The position numbers were made by a program, and so were the translations under genes. Under the pieces are notes generated by a model, which ran no database searches, was not told the origin of the DNA, and worked only from the letters and a program-made list of their open reading frames with translations. Below, one piece after another: positions 29,875 to 37,057 of a DNA stretch of 37,944 nucleotides (position 1 is its first letter; each line of letters starts with the position of its first letter). The stretch is taken from the IMG/VR virus record IMGVR_UViG_3300044823_000014, positions 1-37,944 of that record. One strand, written 5' to 3'. Origin of the DNA: a virus.

Positions 29875-30242
29875 GGGTGCAACCAGGCAGCGAGCGAGTG
29901 AGCGTTGTTCAGGACCAGCAGGACCACGGAGACACTGCCCACGATGGCGAGGGCCCAACGGAAGAACCGGAAGACTCCGCGTACCTCGTCGCGGATCGTG
30001 GTCAGCACCGTGAGGGCCGCGAGGGCTTGGATGCGGGCGGCCTCCGCTGCGACTGCGGCCTCGCACGCCTTCTCCCGGGCGTCATCGGATCGGCGGAGTA
30101 GCTCTCGGCCTGCGGGGGTGTTGTGGGGGGCGTTATTGGCGTCCTCCAACCGCTTGACCGTCTCGGCGATCGAGCCCACCTGTTCACGGATCCACTTCGT
30201 ATCGTTCTCAAGCGCCACGAGTCGCTCCCCTTGCGTTGTCAC
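29871..30242 (-). CDS. Coiled-coil protein with C-terminal membrane anchor, 123 aa
   Basis: N-terminal coiled coil (GERLVALENDTKWIREQVGS, ETVKRLEDAN), Ala/Glu helix, then one C-terminal membrane span (ALAIVGSVSVVLLVLN). It overlaps the portal stop (ATGA or similar) and the minor head start. It looks like a spanin- or holin-like accessory but is in the head module; role unknown. Confidence 0.6.
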   Translation of the reverse strand: MTTQGERLVALENDTKWIREQVGSIAETVKRLEDANNAPHNTPAGRELLRRSDDAREKACEAAVAAEAARIQALAALTVLTTIRDEVRGVFRFFRWALAIVGSVSVVLLVLNNAHSLAAWLHP

Positions 30243-31897
30243 GGGGTGACCGCCTTTGTCATTTCACGGATGGCCTCGCGAAGTTGGCGGGCGGCTTCGG
30301 CCATGTCGGGCGGGACGACAGGCGTGCCGGGCGTGGCGGTCTGCTCCGTCTCGTTGTCGGGGAAGAGCAGGTCGAGTTGTTCGTCGATGTCATCCACCCC
30401 GAGAGCCGAGAGCAATAGGCGGCTGAGCGTCTTGGTGTCCATCGTGCCGGCGGGAGTGCCCATCGAGTTGCCCAGCGTTGCCGCCTCGACGATGGCCTGG
30501 ACTCGCGAGACCGGATCGTGCTCCAGGACTGAGGGGAAGTTGACGTCGATGCCGCGGTCCATCGGTTCGCCCGTTTCGGGATCGCGAGCGAGCACGACCT
30601 TGCGCTCTTCGGTGTACGGATCCACAACCACGAGCCCGCCCTTGAGCGGCCCGTTGACGTGGATAACCGCCTGGTCGATGACGTACTGCAGGAGGTCCAC
30701 CAGCACGTCGGACCAGAGCGTCTGGCGGTTGCGCATCTTCAGCTCGGTGGGGCGGTCGAGCGACTTGGCGGTTGCGAGGTTGCCCGTGCTGACGTCGCCC
30801 GAGAGCATCGTCTCGGGGAGCCCCATGCCGGCGCCGGTCATGAGCCAGAAACGCCGGGCCTCATCCGGGGGAAGGGTCGCGCCGGAAGTCTTGACCGGCT
30901 GCATGTCCCAGCCCTCGGCCCCGACGAAGGTGGAGGCGGTGACGGGCGGTGGGTTGCCCTCCATCCGGGAGCCGTCGGACACCAGAGTGGTGGCGAGCTT
31001 GTTCTTGGCCGATGCCACTCCGGCCTTGCCGCCCTTGGTCGTGAGGGTCCAGGCGAAGCGTGCCAGTGCCCTACGGAGGGAGGCGTAGTCCTCGAGGTCC
31101 TCCTTGACGGCACGCGCCCAGTCGATCGCGCTGTAGATCTCCGGCACGCCGAAGTCCATGTCGCCCAACCCACCCGACTTGAGGTGATAGACCGGGCTGT
31201 CCCAGTTGATCGGCAGGCCACCGAACTTCTCGGGCTTCTGATCCGGGTCGTACTTCCAGTCGGGGTAGTACGCCTGCTGAGTCGTCACCGAGACGGTGCC
31301 CGCGTCGGGGTCGACGCCCTTGGTGGACCAGGACCTCTTGTAGTACCAGGGTTCGGACTTGTTCTCGGGGTTGCGGACGATCTCGATGATCTCGTCCACG
31401 TTGATCGTCCCGACCCGCACGAACCCGGTGGAGGAATTGGTGAAGAGGACGAAGAACAGGTTGCTCTCGACCTGCAGCTGGCGTTCGAGCATCAACCGCG
31501 CGGCGTGGCCGGTGAGCTCCTGAGCGTTGGGCCGGTAGTCGATGAACGCCTGGATCACGTCGTTGACCGGAGCGGACTTGGCCGTGATGGAAACGCCCTG
31601 GCCCCAGACGTAGTGGCTCTGGACCTCGACGCCATTGTGGATCAGGGGGTTCTTCAGGTAGGACAGGCGGGCGATGCGGATGAGCTTCGTCAGCCCGTCG
31701 CGGCTGAACTCCCGCTGACCGGCAAGGGACTGACGCATCCAGCCGGTGTCTTCGAGCGCAAGTTCAAGCTCGGCGAACCGCTCCTGCAGCAACTCGATCG
31801 ACGCATCCGCCTGATCTCGGACACGTTCGACCTCGCGGTGCATCTCCGCGACCGGAACCATCTCCGGGGCTGCCTTGGCGGTTCGCCGAGCGGGCAT
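30239..31897 (-). CDS. Portal protein
   Basis: 552 aa. N-terminal helical arm, then KLIRIARLSYLKNPLIHNGV, YVWGQGVSITAK, FGVPEIYSAIDWARAVKEDL and MTGAGMGLPETMLSGDVSTG, typical of dodecameric portal proteins (stem and clip). The C-terminal region is acidic. It lies after the large terminase and before the minor head gene. Confidence 0.85.
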   Translation of the reverse strand: MPARRTAKAAPEMVPVAEMHREVERVRDQADASIELLQERFAELELALEDTGWMRQSLAGQREFSRDGLTKLIRIARLSYLKNPLIHNGVEVQSHYVWGQGVSITAKSAPVNDVIQAFIDYRPNAQELTGHAARLMLERQLQVESNLFFVLFTNSSTGFVRVGTINVDEIIEIVRNPENKSEPWYYKRSWSTKGVDPDAGTVSVTTQQAYYPDWKYDPDQKPEKFGGLPINWDSPVYHLKSGGLGDMDFGVPEIYSAIDWARAVKEDLEDYASLRRALARFAWTLTTKGGKAGVASAKNKLATTLVSDGSRMEGNPPPVTASTFVGAEGWDMQPVKTSGATLPPDEARRFWLMTGAGMGLPETMLSGDVSTGNLATAKSLDRPTELKMRNRQTLWSDVLVDLLQYVIDQAVIHVNGPLKGGLVVVDPYTEERKVVLARDPETGEPMDRGIDVNFPSVLEHDPVSRVQAIVEAATLGNSMGTPAGTMDTKTLSRLLLSALGVDDIDEQLDLLFPDNETEQTATPGTPVVPPDMAEAARQLREAIREMTKAVTP

Positions 31898-31900
31898 GAG

Positions 31901-32293
31901 CTAGTCGGCCTTCGGTTCGGCGGCGGCCTGGATGCGAGCTACCCGGATCTCCGTGCGGGCGCCGGCCTTGGTCGTGCCAGGCTTGAAAGTGAGACCGAGG
32001 GGCTCGCCGATGGCCTTGAGGGCGGCCATGTTCAGGTCGTCTAGATCGTCGCTGTCGGCTGTCGCGGCAGGATCGAGGATGACCGGCGCCTTGAGCTTCT
32101 CCAACTCGCTCGGCATGGCGCGCTCCGGCACGCACTTCGGGCAGCCGTTGTCCTGCTCGATGGCGTGAAGGGAGCCGGCCTGCGCCTCGGGCGTCTCGAT
32201 GACCTGGCCGCATTCGGTGATGCAGTGACCCTTGAGCGTGACGCTGGCGAGTCGATGCCACCAGTCGGACTTGACGAAGGGTGCGGTATCCAC
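31901..32293 (-). CDS. Hypothetical protein with zinc and HeH/SAP-like motif, 130 aa
   Basis: GTG 32293 chosen: AGGAG lies eight bases upstream, and the 14 extra codons to 32335 have no support. CITECGQVIETPEAQ and CPKCVPE could bind zinc. The C-terminal DDLNMAALKAIGEPLGLTFK looks like a small HeH/SAP DNA-binding helix pair. It is placed between terminase and portal. Confidence 0.6.
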   Translation of the reverse strand: MDTAPFVKSDWWHRLASVTLKGHCITECGQVIETPEAQAGSLHAIEQDNGCPKCVPERAMPSELEKLKAPVILDPAATADSDDLDDLNMAALKAIGEPLGLTFKPGTTKAGARTEIRVARIQAAAEPKAD

Positions 32294-32444
32294 GGCGTTA
32301 CTCCTGAGGGGGAAGGGTCGCCAGGGCTCGCGCATCGGAGGCGCGGCGGGGGTTTGGAACCCGGGTGGCGATCACGGCGCGGAATATACGCGGGTAATTG
32401 GAACCTGTGCAACGTTACCGGGCGAATACTCTCGGGATAATCGG
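32294..32444. promoter_or_regulatory. Gap before portal block, possible weak promoter and degenerate operator
   Basis: 151 non-coding bases. On the minus strand TATATT (32388-32383) is a good -10; a TTGCAC 18 bases upstream is a poor -35. A degenerate palindrome GGAACC-N7-CGTTAC (32400-32418; 10 of 12 arm bases) sits upstream. It may reinforce head-gene transcription. Confidence 0.3.
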
Positions 32445-33953
32445 CTAGTAGGGGCTGATTGCGACTCTTTCTTCGTACACCACGGTCTCGTCCTCGATGA
32501 CCTGGGGGGCCCGATAGAACGCCAGGAGGAGCGCATCGGCGTCGTCAGGGGAGCGTCCCAGCCGCTTCCTGACATCGGACTTCGGCTCGGCGATGATCCG
32601 CCCGGACCGGCGCTCGATGAGGTACTTGGTCGCTACCAGTTGGGCCACGGTGGCGTCGTCCACTTCGGACAGATCCCACTCGTGGTTGGCGGAGAAGTCC
32701 CGCCCGATCGTCCACCAGAGTTCGGCCCGGAGGTTGACGAACCGCTCCGGGTCTTCCGCTCTCTCGGCGACGTTCACACCTACGATCTCGACGGAGAGAC
32801 GAGCCTCCCGGCAGAGATCCCGAAGATGGCCGGCGATCCCATGCCCTACCCCGATCACGTCGATGTTGACGAGGGATGCGCCTGACTCGCGGATGGCGTG
32901 CATTGCCAGCTTGACGAGGTTCTCGGGGTCGCTCGTGTGGTCACTCCACTTTCGGCCGGCCTTCATTCCGACCGCCTCGCGGATCTCGGACGTATCACCG
33001 CCCGCGCCTACGTCGATACCCAGAGAGACGGCGCCGGCAGAGAGATCGTCCTCCAACCGCTGGCAGGCCAGGACGTCGGCGTACCGGACGATTGAGTTGG
33101 TGCTGGTAGTGGGGAATTGCCCGAGAACCTTGGAGACGTACAGCGGGGAGTCTTCGCCCCATTCCTTGCGCCGCTCCTCCACCCACGTCTTGCCCACGAG
33201 ACCGTACTTGATCTCGTCGCTAACCTCTTCCCCGGTGAAGTTCGGCGTGTCAAAGGCGGCGATGCTCAGGACGTTCCAGCCACTCTCCGGCTTGCAGACG
33301 GTAGCGAAGTGCGAAGCTGGGTCGTCCGGGTTGCCAATGGCGAGGATGCGGCAGTCGTCGTTCGTCACCATCGTCATGGCCGCATCGAACAGAGCCTTTT
33401 GGATGCCACCGGCCTCATCGATCACCACGAGTACGTAGCGAGCGTGGATGCCCTGGAAGGCGTCGGTCTGGTAGTCGTTCGGCTTGTATCCGAACCCGAC
33501 TATTTCATCCCCGATCCACCATTCAGTCTGGTTTAGTCGTCCGATAAGGTTCCCTTTGGTGTGCGCTCGGTTGATTTCTCTCCACAAAATGGCTCTAACT
33601 TGTGGATAAGTTGGGGCGGTAGAGATGACGAACGCCGTGCCCGGCTCGTGGGTGTCGAGCCACCAGGACGCAATGCGGGACGCGGTGTAGCTCTTGCCTG
33701 CTCCGTGGCAGGACTGGACGGCCGTAGCGCGGTTCTCTACGACGGAGCGGGCTATCTGCGCTTGCTTGCTCCACAGGTGCTCTCGGAGCCTCTCAGAGAC
33801 CCAGCGGACCGGATCGGTGATCGGGCGGGCCTTCTCCTTCGCCAGCTTGGCGCGTTCGGCCTCTACTCGGGAGAGGATGCGCAAGCGAGCGGTCGCAATG
33901 GCAAGGGCCTGGCGTTGCTGGTCTGGCGTTGCTCTCCCCAGCGCGCTCGGCAT
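32445..33953 (-). CDS. Terminase large subunit
   Basis: 502 aa. ATPase: Walker A HGAGKS (83-88), Walker B VVIDE (176-180) followed by an IGNPDDP coupling motif. RNase H-like nuclease: LGIDVGAGGD (first catalytic Asp 314), VNIDVIGVGHG and SPDDADALLLAFY. It packages DNA into the prohead. ATG directly abuts the small subunit's stop. It contains one perfect TTATCCACA box (33609-33601), probably by chance. Confidence 0.92.
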   Translation of the reverse strand: MPSALGRATPDQQRQALAIATARLRILSRVEAERAKLAKEKARPITDPVRWVSERLREHLWSKQAQIARSVVENRATAVQSCHGAGKSYTASRIASWWLDTHEPGTAFVISTAPTYPQVRAILWREINRAHTKGNLIGRLNQTEWWIGDEIVGFGYKPNDYQTDAFQGIHARYVLVVIDEAGGIQKALFDAAMTMVTNDDCRILAIGNPDDPASHFATVCKPESGWNVLSIAAFDTPNFTGEEVSDEIKYGLVGKTWVEERRKEWGEDSPLYVSKVLGQFPTTSTNSIVRYADVLACQRLEDDLSAGAVSLGIDVGAGGDTSEIREAVGMKAGRKWSDHTSDPENLVKLAMHAIRESGASLVNIDVIGVGHGIAGHLRDLCREARLSVEIVGVNVAERAEDPERFVNLRAELWWTIGRDFSANHEWDLSEVDDATVAQLVATKYLIERRSGRIIAEPKSDVRKRLGRSPDDADALLLAFYRAPQVIEDETVVYEERVAISPY

Positions 33954-34592
33954 CTAGTCGCCGGCCAGGACGCGCTCAACCTCGGCGAGAACAGCATCGA
34001 GCGGCATCCCGGTCTCGTCTGCGATCTTCTGAGCTTCCTTCTTCACGTCCACCGAGACTTCCATTCGGAGATTGTCGCGGTACACGGCCGGCCGACGCGC
34101 CTTGAGCATGAACATCAGGAGCTGGTCGCTGTACTCGCGGATCACGCCAACGAGTTTCCCGCCCTGATAGATCGGCTTCTCCGTGCCATGCGTAGCCCGG
34201 CGCTGCGCCTCTTGCTCCATGAACTGGGTGGACTGCTCGATCGCGGCATCGAAGAGGGCGGCAAAGGCAGGCTCCTTCGTGCGGGCCTCGTAGACCGTTG
34301 CGACACCTACCCCAGCAAGGGCGGCGGCGGTCCGAACGATCCCGGTCTGCGCAAACGCCTCAAGGAAACGGGGCTCCCATACGGCGTGGCGAACCTCGCT
34401 CACCGTGCGTGTGCGCGAAGCGGCCACCTTTTCGGATGGCTGGGGCTCCGGCGCAGAGGGCTTATCGGCCTTCCTAGACGTTCTGGGGGCCTGCGGGCGT
34501 ACCCCGCTCTGGGCTTCTTCCCTCTTCCGGGCGCGGTACTCGGCCTTGCGGAGTCTGTCCCGTTCCGTGTGTGTCCCATCTGTCCCGTTCAT
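33954..34592 (-). CDS. Terminase small subunit
   Basis: 212 aa. N-terminal basic linker, then an HTH-type region (FLEAFAQTGIVRTAAALAGV, GVATVYEARTKEPAFAALFD) and the frequent small-terminase C-terminal pattern GGKLVGVIREYSDQLLMFML, KARRPAVYRDN. It recognises phage DNA for packaging. No ribosome site; the start codon is within a 10-bp inverted repeat (34570-34600). Confidence 0.82.
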   Translation of the reverse strand: MNGTDGTHTERDRLRKAEYRARKREEAQSGVRPQAPRTSRKADKPSAPEPQPSEKVAASRTRTVSEVRHAVWEPRFLEAFAQTGIVRTAAALAGVGVATVYEARTKEPAFAALFDAAIEQSTQFMEQEAQRRATHGTEKPIYQGGKLVGVIREYSDQLLMFMLKARRPAVYRDNLRMEVSVDVKKEAQKIADETGMPLDAVLAEVERVLAGD

Positions 34593-34600
34593 GGGACACA
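34570..34600 (-). promoter_or_regulatory. Inverted repeat over the small terminase start codon
   Basis: TGTGTCCCAT (34570-34579) and ATGGGACACA (34591-34600) form a perfect 10-bp stem with an 11-base loop that contains a further TGTCCC. In RNA the stem would cover the AUG; in DNA it is a cluster of three TGTCCC/GGGACA hexamers like those in the hub. Confidence 0.55.
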
Positions 34601-34674
34601 GGCTACAGCGTCTCTAGGCGCTTACGCAATCGGGCGATGTTCCCTGAGAGGTTCGAGGCAGCGTAGGCGGGGAG

Positions 34675-34731
34675 TTGTCCACATTCGCGCCGGGCAGAGC
34701 GAAACCCCGCTCCTCCGCGCTCTGTGGACAA
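34675..34731 (-). promoter_or_regulatory. TTGTCCACA inverted pair in the late leader
   Basis: TTGTCCACA (34675-34683) and TGTGGACAA (34723-34731) are inverted 9-mers, each the actinobacterial-type DnaA box. Between them lies a second inverted repeat, CAGAGCG (34695-34701) and CGCTCTG (34718-34724). A competing pairing, CCCCGC at 34705-34710 with GCGGGG near 34743, is followed by TTT on the minus strand. It could be a DnaA-binding origin element or an attenuator in the late transcript leader. Confidence 0.45.
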
Positions 34732-34761
34732 AGAGAGGGAAGGCGGGGCTTCAGCAGGGAG

Positions 34762-34791
34762 AGCGTAACGGACTGAGGGTTACCGCGTCAA
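34762..34791 (-). promoter_or_regulatory. Late promoter with palindromic operator (site e)
   Basis: Minus strand: TTGACG (34791-34786), 18 bases, TACGCT (34767-34762). Operator GTAACG-N7-GGTTAC (plus strand, 34765-34783), one arm mismatch. It overlaps the end of the PolX gene and drives the small terminase and all structural genes. Confidence 0.65.
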
Positions 34792-35354
34792 TGGCCTCGG
34801 TTCTCGGGAGCCTCGAAGGTGAGCCCCAGTTGGCGGAAGACATCTTCCTCGGTCGGGGTGGGGATTGCCTGCGCCTGGCACCCGATATCTGCGTGGAGTA
34901 GACCGACCCGGAGGCGGCCGCCGCAGACGTGGAGACCGACTCGGCGGGCGTAGGTTACGAGCCATTGAGACCAATCAGCCGGACCCGTGCGGATCAGGAG
35001 GATCAGGCCCCATTGGTCCGCGGTCGTAACGAATAGATCGACCTGGAGACCCGAGGGAACATGGACGAGCTTGACGTAGCGCGGGCCGCCGGAGACCCGC
35101 CGGAGCCATCCTGACTTCTCGCACTGAGCGAGACGTTCCTCAAGGAGCGACACCTCCAGGACGTCGCCCCAGAGTGATGCCTCCTCGGCCCGTAACTTAG
35201 GGATGGCTACCAGTTCGATGTCGCCGATGTCCTTCTTGCCCCGACGGATCGAACCGGCGACCACGACGCGCTCGCAGAACGGGTAGAACTCGTCCAGGAG
35301 CTGGTCGGCTATCTGTTGGGCCTTCTCAAGCGGGATGCGATCGCCGGCGCTCAT
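34788..35354 (-). CDS. DNA polymerase X-like nucleotidyltransferase, 188 aa
   Basis: ATG 35354 overlaps the RusA stop (ATGA). VVVAGSIRRGKKDIGDIELV is the polymerase beta G-S-x-R-R ... G-D-x-E motif, with the third acid in LQVDLFVT. The thumb-like part carries TGPADWSQWLVTYARRVGLH, then PTEEDVFRQLGLTFEAPENR. It is much shorter than host PolX (no 8-kDa or HhH domain). Probably a phage repair or gap-filling enzyme. Confidence 0.82.
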   Translation of the reverse strand: MSAGDRIPLEKAQQIADQLLDEFYPFCERVVVAGSIRRGKKDIGDIELVAIPKLRAEEASLWGDVLEVSLLEERLAQCEKSGWLRRVSGGPRYVKLVHVPSGLQVDLFVTTADQWGLILLIRTGPADWSQWLVTYARRVGLHVCGGRLRVGLLHADIGCQAQAIPTPTEEDVFRQLGLTFEAPENRGH

Positions 35355-35827
35355 AGCAGCGTGATCGTCACGGCGCACCCGGGCGTCTCGCTGTACATCT
35401 TCTCCATCGTGACTCGGGCCACTCGTGCGTCGTCGCGCCAGACTCCCGCGATGGTGAGGGCGTCCATTACCGCTCGCAGGAGCTTGTCGATGTCCGGCTT
35501 GCTCTGCGAGTAGGTCGGGGCGTTGGGCTTCAGACCCTTGACGTTGTAGTGCGCCTGCAGACGTGGCAACCAGAAGGTCACCAGCAGACTCAGGGGTGCG
35601 TCTAGCGGGGCGGAAGTGCCGCGAGCGTGTTTGGCTGCCTCTATCACGTCCTGACGCCAGGAGCGGAGTGTGGTGGGGTTGTCGTTGACGACAATCGCTC
35701 GATGGGTGCGAGGGTTGACGAACGCCTTCTTGCTGCCCTGCGGGGCGGGGAGTCCTGCCACGCTGAAGTGGAGGATGTAGCCGTCCGTGATTGAGGGGGC
35801 GGGCTCGGGCCAGAGTGGATCGGTCAT
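35351..35827 (-). CDS. RusA-like Holliday junction resolvase
   Basis: 158 aa from ATG 35827, which has GGAGG seven bases upstream and overlaps the stop of the 38-aa gene; ORF extension to 35860 rejected. N-terminal LPAPQGSKKAF, then the catalytic KPDIDKLLRAVMDAL (D112, D114, D122) and GVWRDDARV (D132 region). Resolves branched DNA before packaging. Confidence 0.85.
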   Translation of the reverse strand: MTDPLWPEPAPSITDGYILHFSVAGLPAPQGSKKAFVNPRTHRAIVVNDNPTTLRSWRQDVIEAAKHARGTSAPLDAPLSLLVTFWLPRLQAHYNVKGLKPNAPTYSQSKPDIDKLLRAVMDALTIAGVWRDDARVARVTMEKMYSETPGCAVTITLL

Positions 35828-35940
35828 CGCGGCATCCTCCGATGCTCCGATGCCGGGCACCGCTGGCAGAACCGATATACCTCGTCGTCGCCCTGATCCA
35901 GTATCTCGGGGGCTTTGTTTGATCTGGAGAGTCCGTCCAT
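35824..35940 (-). CDS. Small protein with CxxC pair, 38 aa
   Basis: ATG 35940 with AGGAG five bases upstream. Sequence MDGLSRSNKAPEILDQGDDE, then YRFCQRCPASEHRRMPR. C-x2-C with nearby His could form a small zinc knuckle. The stop overlaps the RusA start (ATGA), which supports it. Confidence 0.5.
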   Translation of the reverse strand: MDGLSRSNKAPEILDQGDDEVYRFCQRCPASEHRRMPR

Positions 35941-35999
35941 TTCGTCTCCTTGGTTGAGGTGCGGCCGGCCAGTGTCCACTCCCAGCCCCGCGGCGTTGG

Positions 36000-36500
36000 C
36001 TAGTTGACTGCGCGAAGGGTCTGAGGCTCGTTCTCTTGGAGCCGATGCTTGCCGGTGTGGAGAGCCGGGAGGATGCAGGTCTCGAACGGACAGGCTCCTT
36101 CCGGTTCGTCGGCCTTGCGGGTGAGTTGGTCGTCGAGAGTCGTCTGCGTTCGCCCGAGTACGAGGTCCGCGTTGGTCCCGATCAGGCTGCGGCTGAAGAG
36201 TAGCCCGAGCACCGGCATGAGCGTCTCGGGAACTAGCAGGACGAAGAACGCCCGGCTGATCCCGTTCTCATCCGGTCTGGATCGGACGGTGGCGAGGCTC
36301 ATGCCTTCCCCGAGATCCGTCTTTCCGAATGTGACTTGGAAGGACTCGGCGCCGACCAGGGGGAAGAGCTGCTCACCTGCGCCCATGTGGCATTCGAAGT
36401 TGAGTTTGCCGGTGGCGCCGGAGGCGGTCGAGCCTTTCGCGGCCGAGACGGATTTGAGTGTGGCCTTGATCTGTATGTCTTCGGGGGTGTTGACTGCCAT
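36000..36500 (-). CDS. Hypothetical beta-rich protein, 166 aa
   Basis: AGGAG ribosome site. Beta-strand-rich N-terminal domain (QIKATLKSVSAAKG, GKLNFECHMGAGEQLFPLVG, FQVTFGKTDLGEGM), then FFVLLVPETLMPVLGLLFSR and a small Cys pair (CPFETCILPALHTG). No family recognised; between the HTH gene and RusA it probably serves DNA metabolism. Confidence 0.6.
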   Translation of the reverse strand: MAVNTPEDIQIKATLKSVSAAKGSTASGATGKLNFECHMGAGEQLFPLVGAESFQVTFGKTDLGEGMSLATVRSRPDENGISRAFFVLLVPETLMPVLGLLFSRSLIGTNADLVLGRTQTTLDDQLTRKADEPEGACPFETCILPALHTGKHRLQENEPQTLRAVN

Positions 36501-36535
36501 TTGGTTCTCCTGTGTGGCGTGGATGAGAGGCGGGG

Positions 36536-37054
36536 CTATTCCATCGGCGCCTCGGCTATCAGCCGGCCGCTCTCGTCTCGCGGTCCGATCCCGCGTACGT
36601 CCGGGCCGTTCTTGTGATGCTCAAACAGGGTGTAGAGCTTGGCGTGCCCACGGTCCCGGTTTGGATCGCAGGTGCGTATCTTGACCCCGCAGGAGCAACG
36701 GAGGGAGGAGAGGACGTGGCCCTGAGTGGAGAAGTGGATCTCCTCCAGGACGTGTTCCCGGGCGTCCCTGGATGCCTGAACCTTCGCCACGATGGGAGAG
36801 ACCAGTCGGCGCTTGTACTCGTCCTTGCCGATCAGACCCTTGACTCGCAGCTCGTGGATGCGGTTGCTGAATACCTTGTCACCGACCCCGAGAGCGCGGG
36901 CGGCGGTGTAGGAGTTGCCGTTGGCCTTCAGGGCGGCCAGGGTCTGCCGCTGGCAGTCGGTTATGGGGTTGGCCGGTCGGCCCGAGACGGGAGAGGACGA
37001 ACTGACCCTTGCAGGCCGACCGGCTGGGGTGATTGTTTCAGGTGTGACTGTCAT
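36536..37054 (-). CDS. DNA-binding protein with HTH and zinc-like C-terminus, 172 aa
   Basis: Starts 3 bases after the methyltransferase stop. A disordered N-terminus is followed by an HTH, CQRQTLAALKANGNSYTAAR, ALGVGDKVFSNRIHELRVKG (about residues 33-72), a linker and a cysteine site (LRCSCGVKIRTCDPN). It may regulate the replication genes or be a replication accessory; a second candidate for operator binding. Confidence 0.65.
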   Translation of the reverse strand: MTVTPETITPAGRPARVSSSSPVSGRPANPITDCQRQTLAALKANGNSYTAARALGVGDKVFSNRIHELRVKGLIGKDEYKRRLVSPIVAKVQASRDAREHVLEEIHFSTQGHVLSSLRCSCGVKIRTCDPNRDRGHAKLYTLFEHHKNGPDVRGIGPRDESGRLIAEAPME

Positions 37055-37057
37055 GGG

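Noticed and set aside
30659-32044. Plus-strand open frame of 461 codons
   Set aside because: Antisense shadow of the portal gene; sequence is Val/Gly/Arg-rich without domain features.
33601-33609. Perfect TTATCCACA DnaA box
   Set aside because: Single copy inside the conserved large terminase coding sequence; likely chance.
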